Below, in pieces: positions 45,836-54,222 of a stretch of 64,000 bases of DNA. The notes under the pieces are model-generated. The model did not search any database, had not been told where the DNA came from, and saw only the letters and a list, made by a program, of their open reading frames with translations. This DNA is from Conyzicola lurida (GTDB taxonomy: Bacteria; Actinomycetota; Actinomycetes; Actinomycetales; Microbacteriaceae): positions 2,232,001 to 2,296,000 of the forward strand of contig NZ_JACHMJ010000001.1 of NCBI RefSeq assembly GCF_014204935.1, written 5' to 3'. Numbering within the stretch: the first letter of the stretch is position 1; every line of letters begins with the position of its first letter. A program made the translations under genes and the position numbers.

Positions 45836-46402
45836 ATGACTCTCGCCTTCATCCGCCACGGACAGACCAATTGGAACTTCGAGAAGCGGCTGCAGGGGTC
45901 CACCGATATCCCGCTCAACGACACCGGACGCGAGCAGGCCCGCGCCGCCGTCGCCGTGCTCGACGGCGTGGACTGGGAAGTGATCGTGAGCTCGCCGCTC
46001 AGCCGCGCCCGCGAGACCGCGGCCATCATCGCCGCCGGCCTCGACATCGAACTCGGCCCGGCCTACGACGAGCTGGTCGAGCGAGACTACGGCGAGGGAG
46101 AGGGCGCGACCGCCGAGATCATCGCCGAGCGCTGGCCGGACAAGGCGTACCCCGGCCTCGAGTCGCTCGACTCTGTCGTGGCGCGCGGAATCGCCGCACT
46201 CGAACGTATCGACGCCGAGTACGGCGACCGCAACACCCTCATCGTCTGCCACGGCACGATCATCCGCTACACGCTCGCCGCCCTGGCCGGCCGCGAGTTC
46301 GACCAGATCCTCAACGGGTCGGTCGCGACCTTCGAGCGTCAGGGCGAGGAGTGGCGCGTGCTGAGCGTCAACGACGAGCCGCTGACGGAGATCGTCAACT
46401 GA
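45836..46402 (+). CDS. Histidine phosphatase (phosphoglycerate-mutase-like)
   Basis: A 188-residue member of the histidine phosphatase superfamily. The catalytic RHG is in AFIRHGQTNWN, followed by SSPLSRARETAAIIA, ELVERDYGEGEGATAE (Glu) and VCHGTIIRYTLAAL with the second His. Substrate could be a phosphoglycerate, a sugar phosphate or a cofactor phosphate. It follows the membrane protein after 55 bases and converges on the ABC permease gene after 7 bases. Confidence 0.9.
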   Translation: MTLAFIRHGQTNWNFEKRLQGSTDIPLNDTGREQARAAVAVLDGVDWEVIVSSPLSRARETAAIIAAGLDIELGPAYDELVERDYGEGEGATAEIIAERWPDKAYPGLESLDSVVARGIAALERIDAEYGDRNTLIVCHGTIIRYTLAALAGREFDQILNGSVATFERQGEEWRVLSVNDEPLTEIVN

Positions 46403-46409
46403 GGCGCGC

Positions 46410-47171
46410 CTAGGCGACCTTGCGCCGGTACGCCGCCATCGCGAACACGTAGGCGACCACGAGGATCCCGGCGCACCAGGCGAGCGCGACCCACAGGTCG
46501 CCGCCGACCGGTTGCCCGCCGAACAGGTCCTGGATCGAGTTGACGATCGACGTCACGGGCTGGTTCTCCGCGAACATGCGGACCGGTCCCGGCATCGACT
46601 CCGTGGGCACGAACGCCGAGCTGATGAACGGCAGGAAGATCAGCGGGTAGGAGAACCCCGTCGCCCCGTCCATCGTCTTCGCCGAGAGGCCGGCGACGAT
46701 CGCGAGCCAGGTCAGCGCGAGCGTGAACAGCGCCAGGATGCCGAACACGGCGAGCCAGTCGAGCACGCCCGCCGATGTGCGGAACCCCATCAGCAGCCCG
46801 ACGAGCACGATGATCACGACCGTGATGCCGTTCGCCACGAGCGACGTGAGCACGTGCGCCCAGAGTACCGACGACCGCGCGATCGGCATCGAGTGGAACC
46901 GCTCGAAAATGCCGCTCTGAAGGTCGGTGAACAGCCGCAGGCTCGTATAGGCGATGCCCGAGGCGATGGCGATCAGCAGCACACCCGGCAGGATGTAGTC
47001 GATGTACTCCTGCGAACCCGTGTCGATCGCCCCGCCGAAGACGTAGACGAACAGCACCATGATGGCGATCGGCGTGATCGCGGTGGTGATGATGGTGTCG
47101 GCACTGCGGAAGATGTGCCGCAGCGACCGGCCGAGCAGCACCGACGTGTCGGTGAAGAAGTGCGTGTTCAT
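46410..47171 (-). CDS. ABC-2 type transporter permease
   Basis: A 253-residue permease with six helices. The order TTAITPIAIMVLFVYVFGGA, LRLFTDLQSGIFERFHSMPI and GFSYPLIFLPFISSAFVPT, ending in MFAENQPVTSIVNSIQDLF, is typical of DrrB-type exporters. The start overlaps the ATPase gene by four bases (ATGA at 47168-47171). With the ATPase it forms an exporter for a drug or lipid; substrate unknown. Confidence 0.9.
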   Translation of the reverse strand: MNTHFFTDTSVLLGRSLRHIFRSADTIITTAITPIAIMVLFVYVFGGAIDTGSQEYIDYILPGVLLIAIASGIAYTSLRLFTDLQSGIFERFHSMPIARSSVLWAHVLTSLVANGITVVIIVLVGLLMGFRTSAGVLDWLAVFGILALFTLALTWLAIVAGLSAKTMDGATGFSYPLIFLPFISSAFVPTESMPGPVRMFAENQPVTSIVNSIQDLFGGQPVGGDLWVALAWCAGILVVAYVFAMAAYRRKVA

Positions 47172-47956
47172 GACCTGTTCTCCCGTGTCTCGTCTGTTGC
47201 GTCGCTCCCCACGAGTGTGAGGAAGATGTCTTCCAGGGTGGGCTGCTTCTCGACGTACTCGACCGTCGCCGGCGGGAGCAGCCGCTTCAGCTCGTCGAGC
47301 GTCCCGTTCGCGATGATGCGCCCCTGGTGCAGGATCGCGATGCGGTCGGCGAGCTGCTCTGCCTCGTCGAGGTACTGCGTGGTGAGCAGCACCGTGGTGC
47401 CCCGGGTCGCGAGTTCGCGGATCACCCGCCACACCTCGAGTCGCGCTTCCGGGTCGAGCCCGGTGGTCGGCTCGTCGAGGAAGATCACCGACGGCTGACC
47501 GATCAGGCTCATGGCGATGTCGAGCCGGCGGCGCATGCCTCCCGAGTACGCAGAGACCTTCCGGGATGCCGCATCGGCCAGGTCGAAGCGTTCCAGAAGC
47601 TCGTCCGCGATCTGTCCGGCAGCGTCGAGGTGCCGCAGCTTGGCCACCAGCACGAGGTTCTCGCGTCCGCTCAGCACGTCGTCGACGGCCGCGAACTGCC
47701 CGGTCAGGCTGATCGACTCGCGCACCCGCTGGGGGTCGGCCGCGACATCCACACCGTTGACGGCGGCAACGCCGGCGTCGGGCTTCAGCAGTGTCGACAG
47801 GATGCGGATGATCGTGGTCTTGCCCGCCCCGTTCGAGCCGAGGAGCGCGAAGACGCTGCCGGGTGCGACGTCGAAGTCCACCCCGCGCAGCACGCTCAAT
47901 TCTTTGTATGACTTTTCCAGGCCCCGCAACCGGATCGCGGGTTCCGTTGTGTTCAT
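47168..47956 (-). CDS. ABC transporter ATP-binding protein (DrrA-like)
   Basis: A 262-residue ABC ATPase. Walker A is LLGSNGAGKTTIIRIL, signature YSGGMRRRLDIAMSL, Walker B PSVIFLDEPTTGLDPEARLE, and the H-loop region TTQYLDEAEQLADRIA. The C-terminal extension of about 40 residues (KRLLPPATVEYVEKQPTLED) is typical of DrrA. It is the second gene of the operon starting with the RHH regulator, 33 bases after DUF4097. Confidence 0.92.
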   Translation of the reverse strand: MNTTEPAIRLRGLEKSYKELSVLRGVDFDVAPGSVFALLGSNGAGKTTIIRILSTLLKPDAGVAAVNGVDVAADPQRVRESISLTGQFAAVDDVLSGRENLVLVAKLRHLDAAGQIADELLERFDLADAASRKVSAYSGGMRRRLDIAMSLIGQPSVIFLDEPTTGLDPEARLEVWRVIRELATRGTTVLLTTQYLDEAEQLADRIAILHQGRIIANGTLDELKRLLPPATVEYVEKQPTLEDIFLTLVGSDATDETRENRS

Positions 47957-47989
47957 GGTTCGTCCTTTCTCTTCTCGGTGCGCCCGCGG

Positions 47990-48832
47990 TCAGCGGGCGC
48001 GGGTGATGGTGATGTCGCCGCGCGTGCGCACGCGCACCGCGACGGCCGTTTCGGGAGCGTCGGGCGCGCGGTCGCCGTCGAGCTCGTTGCGCACCCGGCC
48101 GTCTTTCGACGCGAGGTCGAGCCAGGCCGGCACACCGGGCAGCACGCCGACCTCGACGTTGCCGAAGCCGCCCTCGACCCGCACGGAACCACTCGCGACC
48201 TCGGCCAGCCGCACGCTGCCGTACGCCGACTTCACCGCGACCGAGGCGGCCGCGCGGTCGATACCGATGTCGCCGTAGGAGAGCTTCGCGTCGAGCTCGC
48301 CGCCGCTAGCCCCCACCGCGATCGAGCCGTACGAGGCTTTGAGGACCGCGTCGCCGGCGACGCTGCCGACCCGGATCTGGCCGTGGTCGGCGGTGACGGT
48401 GAGCCCGCCGGCGACGGCGTCCGCGGTGACGTTGCCGTGCCCGGCCCGCACCCACAGGTCACCGGCGGACGCGACATCCACCGCCCCCATCGATGCCTTG
48501 ATGCGTGTCGCGCCAAGGGTGCCGATCGTGCGCACGTTGCCCATCGCGAGCTCTGCGGAGAGCCGGGAGCCGGTCGGGAGCTCGATTCTCAGGTCGACCG
48601 ATTCACTCGGGCCGATCCAGCTGATGCGGGGGCGCGGGCCGATGACGGTGAGCCGCTGGCCGTCGAATTCGACCTTCGTCTCGGCGGCGCCGCGGCGGTC
48701 GACGGCCTTGGCGGGGTTGGTCGGCTCGACGGACACGACGGTCGTATCGCGGTCGGTCGCGACGACCTCGATGATGCCGACGGGCAGGTTGACGGCGAGG
48801 TCGATGGGGGTGGGTGTGTTGAATTCAGGCAT
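47990..48832 (-). CDS. DUF4097-family beta-helix-like protein
   Basis: A 280-residue Gly/Asp/Val-rich protein without signal peptide. The C-terminal 150 residues are repeats of the type VRAGHGNVTADAVAGGLTV / KASYGSIAVGASGGELDAK / KSAYGSVRLAEVASGSVRV, giving a beta-solenoid-like pattern with a period of about 20 residues. DUF4097/bactofilin-like proteins are often coded beside ABC exporters. The start is ATG with AGGAAGGGAAG upstream. Function unknown. Confidence 0.85.
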   Translation of the reverse strand: MPEFNTPTPIDLAVNLPVGIIEVVATDRDTTVVSVEPTNPAKAVDRRGAAETKVEFDGQRLTVIGPRPRISWIGPSESVDLRIELPTGSRLSAELAMGNVRTIGTLGATRIKASMGAVDVASAGDLWVRAGHGNVTADAVAGGLTVTADHGQIRVGSVAGDAVLKASYGSIAVGASGGELDAKLSYGDIGIDRAAASVAVKSAYGSVRLAEVASGSVRVEGGFGNVEVGVLPGVPAWLDLASKDGRVRNELDGDRAPDAPETAVAVRVRTRGDITITRAR

Positions 48833-48909
48833 GCTGGCGCTTCCCTTCCTGAGGGCATGACGGTGAGACCGCGCGGTCGCGCGGACGGTTGAACGAGGGA
48901 CGGGGCTGT

Positions 48910-49398
48910 CTAGCGCGCCCAGCCCGCGAAATTGTCGCCGGTGCGCAGGGTGCGCTGCGCCGACCGGCGTTGTCTCGGTTCGAGTGCGGCGGCGACGGCC
49001 CGCACGAGCCAGGTGTTCACGGAGAGACCGTCGGCGGCCGCCGCGTCGTCGACCCGGGCCTTGAGGGCGTCGGGCAGACGGAGCGTCGTGCGTGAGGTGC
49101 TCTGGTCGTCGAGATCGACGGATGCCGCGGGCTGGTCGTCCCCGTCGGCATCCACGTGCGGCGCGGAAACCACGAACTCGACCTCGCGGCCGCGCAGCCG
49201 CAGGTCGACCGATCCCGGAGCGAGTTCGCGGGTGATCTCGCCGACCGCGGCCGAGAGCACGTCGAGCAGCACGAGCCGGGTGGCGGAATCCAGTCCGCCG
49301 GCGAGCCGTTCAGCGACGGCACGGGTGTCGTCCGTACCGTTCTCCGCGGTGCTCACCAGCTGACGCTGCAGGTCGTTGACGTACTGTCCGAGTTCCAT
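48910..49398 (-). CDS. Ribbon-helix-helix (HicB-like) regulator
   Basis: A 162-residue protein. The N-terminal two thirds are helical (LGQYVNDLQRQLVSTAENG) plus a beta segment (VDLRLRGREVEFVVSA). The end contains a ribbon-helix-helix: RTTLRLPDALKARVDDAAAA then DGLSVNTWLVRAVAAALEPR, as in HicB antitoxins and Arc/MetJ-type repressors. There is no HicA toxin next to it. The start is ATG 49398. Directly upstream, 49399-49464 holds four copies of TGGTGTCA, a probable autoregulatory operator for the whole operon. Confidence 0.85.
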   Translation of the reverse strand: MELGQYVNDLQRQLVSTAENGTDDTRAVAERLAGGLDSATRLVLLDVLSAAVGEITRELAPGSVDLRLRGREVEFVVSAPHVDADGDDQPAASVDLDDQSTSRTTLRLPDALKARVDDAAAADGLSVNTWLVRAVAAALEPRQRRSAQRTLRTGDNFAGWAR

Positions 49399-49464
49399 GT
49401 CACCATAGTGACACCACAGTGGTGTCACGTCAAGCACCAATGGTGTCAGATCGTGGTGTCAGCC
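49399..49464 (-). promoter_or_regulatory. Four-site operator of RHH/DUF4097/ABC operon
   Basis: The 66-base gap between smc and the RHH gene contains a perfect palindrome with arms GTGACACCAC and GTGGTGTCAC around one A (49408-49428) and four exact 8-base sites: TGACACCA at 49409-49416 and TGGTGTCA at 49420-49427, 49441-49448 and 49454-49461. A second overlapping dyad, TGTCAC-cata-GTGACA (49398-49413), touches the start codon. RHH repressors bind tandem half-sites of this kind. Confidence 0.8.
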
Positions 49465-52400
49465 CTAGCTGGCGACTTCGACCACCGTCTCGGGCTCCTC
49501 GCGCACCACACGCTGACCGATGACGGCGCTGATGCCGTCGGCGCGCATCGACACCCCGTAGAGCGCGTCGGCGATCTCCATGGTGCGCTTCTGGTGCGTG
49601 ATGACGATGAGCTGGGAGGTCTCGCGCAGGTCTTCGAAGATGGCGAGCAGGCGGCCGAGGTTGGCGTCGTCGAGCGCCGCCTCCACCTCGTCCATGATGT
49701 AGAACGGGCTGGGGCGCGCCTTGAAGATCGCGATGAGCAGGGCGACGGCGGCCAGCGACCGCTCTCCGCCGCTGAGCAGCGACAGGCGCTCGATCTTCTT
49801 GCCGGCGGGACGCACCGAGACCTCGATGCCCGTGGTGAGCAGGTTCTCGGGGTCGGTGAGGTGGATGCTGCCGGTGCCGCCCGGGAACAGCACGGGGAAC
49901 ACCGTGTCGAACGCGGCGCGGGTGTCTTCGAAGGCCGCCGCGAAGATGTCCTGCATCTTCTCGTCGATCTCCTCGATGATCGTGATGAGGTCTTTCCGCG
50001 TGTTGGTGAGGTCGGTGAGCTGCTCTGTCAGGAACTTGTGGCGCTGCTCGAGCGCCGCGAACTCCTCGAGGGCGAGCGGGTTGACCCGGCCGAGCTGGGC
50101 GAGCTTACGCTCGGCCCGGGCGAGGCGGGCCTGCTGCTCCTCTCGGACGAAGGGCATTCCGTCGCCCTGCTCGTCGCCGCTCGTCGCGTCGTCGGGGATC
50201 AGCTGCTCGGGACCGTACTCGGCCACCAGCACGTCCTCGACCAGACCGAGTTCTTCGCCGGCGCGTTCGAGCAGGGTGGAGAGCTGCAGCTTCTTCTCGT
50301 AGATCTGCATCTCGAGGCCGTGCACGTTCTCGCTCACCGTGGTGAGGCGTTCGCGCAGCGCGCGTTCCTGCGACCGGATCTCGGCGAGCTCGGCGTTCTG
50401 CTGGGCGCGCTCGGACTCGGCCGTCGCGAGTTCGAGGCGGGCGGCCGACACCGAGCGGTCGACGGAGTCGAGTACGGCGGGAAGCGCGGCGATGACGCCC
50501 TGCGCGGCCTGCACCTGGCGGCGGCGGATGACGGCGCGGCGGGCGGCCTCCTCGGCGGCCGCGCGCTCGGCATCGAGCTGGTCGGCGAGCTGCTTGGCCC
50601 GCAGTTCCTGGGCGCGCACGCGCTCGCGCGCGGTCTCGACCTGCAGGCGGGCCTCGATCTCCCGCTCGCGGGCGGCGTCGAGTTCGGCGTCGATGCCGTC
50701 TCGGGCGGCGACGTCGAGGATCGGACGCGGGCGCGACTGGGCGGTCTCGAGTTCGGACTGGGCGCGGGCGGCGCCGGCGACGGCGTCCGCGACGGTCTCG
50801 GCCGCGAGGCCCAGCCCGCGTTCGAGGCGCTCGGCTTCCGCCTCGGCCGCTTCGACCTGCACGCGGGCGCGGTTGAGCTTCTCGGTCTGCGCCGCCAGCT
50901 GCGAGTCGAACTCGCGCAGGCTGGCGAGGGCGCGCACCGACTGCTCTTTGGCGACCTTGACGGTTCCGCGCTGCTCGGCGAGGGCGAACTGGGCGCGCTC
51001 GATGAGCGAGGTGACCTCGGTGAGTCGGTGCTTCGCGGCGTCGCGGTCGGCGACGAGTTCGAGGCGGGAGCGCTTGGCACCCGAGCCGCCCTTGAGCACG
51101 TACCGGCTGAGCACGTCGCCCGCCTTGGTGATGACGGTGAGGGTGTCGGATGCCGCGGCGGACTCCCACACGGAGCGTGCGACGGCGAGATCGTCGGCGA
51201 CCACGACGTCGGCGAGCAGTCCGAGCACGCCGTCGGGCGCGGTGACCACGCTCGGAGCGGAGACGGCGCCCGCGGGCAGGTCCACCGTGCGCGGGGCGAC
51301 GGTTCCGGCGTCGGCGAGCAGCAACTCGACCCGGCCGAGTTCGTGCGACGCGGCGTGCGCGAGGGCGTCGGCCCCCGCGGAGCGGTCGTCGGCGAGCACG
51401 GCGTCGGCGAGGGAGCCCAGCGCGGCCGCGATCGCCGCCTCGAACCCGGGCTGCACCTGGATGTGTTCGGCGACCAGTCCGCGCACCCCGGCGAGCTTGG
51501 AAGCGACGAGAGCGCTCGAGCCGTCCTTCTGGTCGAGCGCGAGGGAGAGCGCGCCGACGCGGGCGCTCAGGGCGTCGCGTTCGCGCTCGTGGTCGTGCAG
51601 TTCTTCGCGCAGGCGGTCGATGTCGGACTCGGCCGCCACCACCTCGGCCTGCGCTGTCTGGTACAGGGCGTCGAGGTCGGTCTCGCTCGCGTCGGTGAGA
51701 GACGCGGTGTTCTCGATCTCGACGAGGTTGGCCGCGGCGGCCGCACCGCGGTCGCGGGCGGCGTCGAGGGCGTTCTGCTGGCGCAGGACCTCGCCGCGCA
51801 CGGCGGCGAGCCGGGAGGCGGCGGTCGCGGCCTGCCCGGTGAGCTTGGAGATCTCGAGGTCGTGGCGTGAGACGAGCGAGCTCTGGTGCGCGATCTCCTC
51901 GTCGAGTGCGTCGAGGTTCGCGCGCGCCTCGACCGTCGCGGCCTGCGCCTCGCGCCAGGCCGTCTCGGCGTCGGCGATGGTGTCGGCGAGGCGCTCGGCC
52001 TCGTCGCGGGCATCGGCGACCATCGACGGCGTCACACCGGGCGCCTGGTCGGCGACCTCCGACTGCTGGCCGAGCAGCGCGAGCCGCTGGTTGGCGAGCG
52101 AGTAGAGGTTGCGCAGCCTCTCCTGCACCGATTCGAGGCCGAAGGCGGTGCGGCGGGCGAGGTCGACCGCGTCGCCGACCTGCTGCTGTTCGAGACGGTG
52201 CTCGCGCAGCTTGGCCTGGTCGAGCTGCTCCTGCAGCACGATGCGCTCGGTCTTGCGCTCCGACTCGCTGCGGCTCGAGGCGGTGATCGCGGCGCGCAGG
52301 TCGACGACCTCGTCGGCGAGCAGGCGGGCACGGGCGTCGCGAACGATGCTGGCGATCGACTGCGCCTCTTTGGCGATCTCGGCCTGATGGCCGAGCGGCT

Positions 52401-53007
52401 TGAGCTGGCGGCGGATCTCCCCGGCGAGGTCGCTCAGGCGGGTGAGGTTGGCCTGCATCGCGTCGAGCTTGCGGAGGGTCTTCTCTTTGCGGCGACGGTG
52501 CTTGAGGATTCCGGCGGCCTCTTCGATGAACCCGCGGCGTTCCTCGGGGCTCGCGCGCAGCACGGCGTCGAGCTGGCCCTGCCCGACGATGACGTGCATC
52601 TCGCGGCCGAGGCCGGAGTCGCTCAGCAGTTCCTGCACGTCGAGCAGCCGGCAGCTGTCGCCGTTGATCGCATACTCGCTGCCGCCGTTGCGGAACAGGG
52701 TGCGGCTGATCGTCACTTCCGCGTACTCGATCGGGAGAGCGCCATCCGCGTTATCGATCGTCAGGATGACTTCGGCACGGCCGAGCGGGCCCTTGGTCGA
52801 GGTGCCGGCGAAGATGACGTCTTCCATCTTGCCGCCGCGCAGCGACTTCGCACCCTGCTCGCCCATCACCCAGGCGAGGGCGTCGACGACGTTGCTCTTG
52901 CCCGAACCGTTGGGACCGACGACGCACGTGACGCCGCGCTCGAAGGCGAAGGTCGTCGGCTGAGCGAAGGACTTGAAACCTTTGAGGGTCAGGCTCTTCA
53001 GGTACAC
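49465..53007 (-). CDS. smc: Chromosome segregation protein SMC
   Basis: A 1180-residue SMC ATPase, normal length, that organises chromosomes with ScpA/ScpB. Walker A is GPNGSGKSNVVDALAWVMG in the N-terminal head; the hinge (about 500-640) contains KLAGVRGLVAEHIQVQPGFE; the coiled-coil arms are about 170-500 and 660-1000; the C-terminal head has the signature LSGGERSLAAVALLIAIF and Walker B PFYIMDEVEAALDD. The ATG at 53007 begins MYLKSLTLKGFKSFAQPTTF, the standard start. Confidence 0.97.
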   Translation of the reverse strand: MYLKSLTLKGFKSFAQPTTFAFERGVTCVVGPNGSGKSNVVDALAWVMGEQGAKSLRGGKMEDVIFAGTSTKGPLGRAEVILTIDNADGALPIEYAEVTISRTLFRNGGSEYAINGDSCRLLDVQELLSDSGLGREMHVIVGQGQLDAVLRASPEERRGFIEEAAGILKHRRRKEKTLRKLDAMQANLTRLSDLAGEIRRQLKPLGHQAEIAKEAQSIASIVRDARARLLADEVVDLRAAITASSRSESERKTERIVLQEQLDQAKLREHRLEQQQVGDAVDLARRTAFGLESVQERLRNLYSLANQRLALLGQQSEVADQAPGVTPSMVADARDEAERLADTIADAETAWREAQAATVEARANLDALDEEIAHQSSLVSRHDLEISKLTGQAATAASRLAAVRGEVLRQQNALDAARDRGAAAAANLVEIENTASLTDASETDLDALYQTAQAEVVAAESDIDRLREELHDHERERDALSARVGALSLALDQKDGSSALVASKLAGVRGLVAEHIQVQPGFEAAIAAALGSLADAVLADDRSAGADALAHAASHELGRVELLLADAGTVAPRTVDLPAGAVSAPSVVTAPDGVLGLLADVVVADDLAVARSVWESAAASDTLTVITKAGDVLSRYVLKGGSGAKRSRLELVADRDAAKHRLTEVTSLIERAQFALAEQRGTVKVAKEQSVRALASLREFDSQLAAQTEKLNRARVQVEAAEAEAERLERGLGLAAETVADAVAGAARAQSELETAQSRPRPILDVAARDGIDAELDAAREREIEARLQVETARERVRAQELRAKQLADQLDAERAAAEEAARRAVIRRRQVQAAQGVIAALPAVLDSVDRSVSAARLELATAESERAQQNAELAEIRSQERALRERLTTVSENVHGLEMQIYEKKLQLSTLLERAGEELGLVEDVLVAEYGPEQLIPDDATSGDEQGDGMPFVREEQQARLARAERKLAQLGRVNPLALEEFAALEQRHKFLTEQLTDLTNTRKDLITIIEEIDEKMQDIFAAAFEDTRAAFDTVFPVLFPGGTGSIHLTDPENLLTTGIEVSVRPAGKKIERLSLLSGGERSLAAVALLIAIFKARPSPFYIMDEVEAALDDANLGRLLAIFEDLRETSQLIVITHQKRTMEIADALYGVSMRADGISAVIGQRVVREEPETVVEVAS

Positions 53008-53127
53008 GAACCCACCTCTCCCCTCGGCCTAAAGTCTGGGTCAACGGTACCGGATTCGCGGGGCCGGACCGGTTGTACGCGCGGGCGGGCCGTTGTGCTG
53101 CCACCGCCACCCCGCGAGACTGGATCG

Positions 53128-54222
53128 ATGACCAGCTTCAACGTTGAAGAACTGACCATCCCGTCTACCGTGTACGACGACGACGCGGCCGACTTCGTCG
53201 AGTCGGTCGTCGTACGCAACGCCGTCGAGACGGCGGGCTACGGTACCCCCGACCTCGCCTACACCCCGGCCGAGGTACTGCCCGGCTGGCTCGACACCGA
53301 GCACTCCCCGCGGCGCCTGTTCGGCGTGCGGGTCGACGGGAAGATCGTCTCCCGAGGCATGTACGAGAGGGGCACCGCCGCCGACGCGCGGGTGGCGTGG
53401 GCGGTCGTCGAGGTGCTGCCCGAGTACCGCGGACGCGGCATCGGCAGCGCCGTCGCCGACCGCATCGAGCAGATCGCCCGGCTGGACCGACGGCAGCGCC
53501 TGCTCGTCTACGTGGTGTCGCCCGGTTCCGACGGAGGGCCCGACGGCCCCGGCGAGCGCCTCGTGCCGCCGACCGGGTTCGGCTCGCTGCCCGCCGCAAA
53601 CCCCGAGGTGCGGTTCCTCACCGCGCGGGGTTTCCGCCTCGAGCAGATCGAGCGGGCGAGCCGCCTGGCCCTGCCGCTGGACGAGCACGAGCTGCGGGGG
53701 CTGGTCGCCGCGGCATCCATCGCCTCTGGCCTCGACTACGTCGTGCACTCCTGGATCGACCACACGCCCGAGGAATGGCGCGACGACGTCGCCCGTATGT
53801 ACACGCGGATGAGCACTGACGCTCCCTCGGCCGGGCTCGACGAACCGGAGGACGTCTGGACGACCGAGCGGCTCCTCGAGAGCGAACGACGCAACGAGGC
53901 CGACCCGCGCTCGATGCTCACCGTGGCGGCGGAGCATCGGCCGAGCGGCCGGCTCGTCGGCTATTCGCAGCTGTCGGTGCCGCCCGAGCCCGACCGGGCC
54001 GTGATCCAAGACGACACGCTCGTGCTGCGCGAGCACCGCGGACACCGGCTCGGCATGCTCCTCAAGGTCGCCAACCTCGCCGCGCTGCAGCACAAGCGGC
54101 CGGGACACCCGTCGGTGATCACCTTCAACGCGGAGGAGAACCGGCACATGCTGCGGGTGAACGAGGAGCTCGGCTTCGTGCCCATCGGCTACGAGGGCGC
54201 GTGGAGGAAAGACCTCCTGTGA
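53128..54222 (+). CDS. Double-domain GNAT acetyltransferase (copy 1)
   Basis: A 364-residue protein with two GNAT-like halves. The first half has the acetyl-CoA loop in VVEVLPEYRGRGIGSAVADR (about 90-110); the second half has LVLREHRGHRLGMLLKVANL and the C-terminal FNAEENRHMLRVNEELGFVP. Such proteins acetylate antibiotics, amino acids or protein termini; the substrate is unknown. Stop codon overlaps the start of the second copy by four bases (GTGA), indicating coupling. A related protein follows. Confidence 0.86.
   Translation: MTSFNVEELTIPSTVYDDDAADFVESVVVRNAVETAGYGTPDLAYTPAEVLPGWLDTEHSPRRLFGVRVDGKIVSRGMYERGTAADARVAWAVVEVLPEYRGRGIGSAVADRIEQIARLDRRQRLLVYVVSPGSDGGPDGPGERLVPPTGFGSLPAANPEVRFLTARGFRLEQIERASRLALPLDEHELRGLVAAASIASGLDYVVHSWIDHTPEEWRDDVARMYTRMSTDAPSAGLDEPEDVWTTERLLESERRNEADPRSMLTVAAEHRPSGRLVGYSQLSVPPEPDRAVIQDDTLVLREHRGHRLGMLLKVANLAALQHKRPGHPSVITFNAEENRHMLRVNEELGFVPIGYEGAWRKDLL

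Noticed and set aside
48910-49398. Complete HicAB toxin-antitoxin pair
   Set aside because: Only the HicB-like RHH end is present; no HicA-type small toxin gene lies on either side.
51886-53127. N-terminal extension of the first GNAT frame to 51886
   Set aside because: The extension is antisense to smc; GNAT likeness begins only after ATG 53128.
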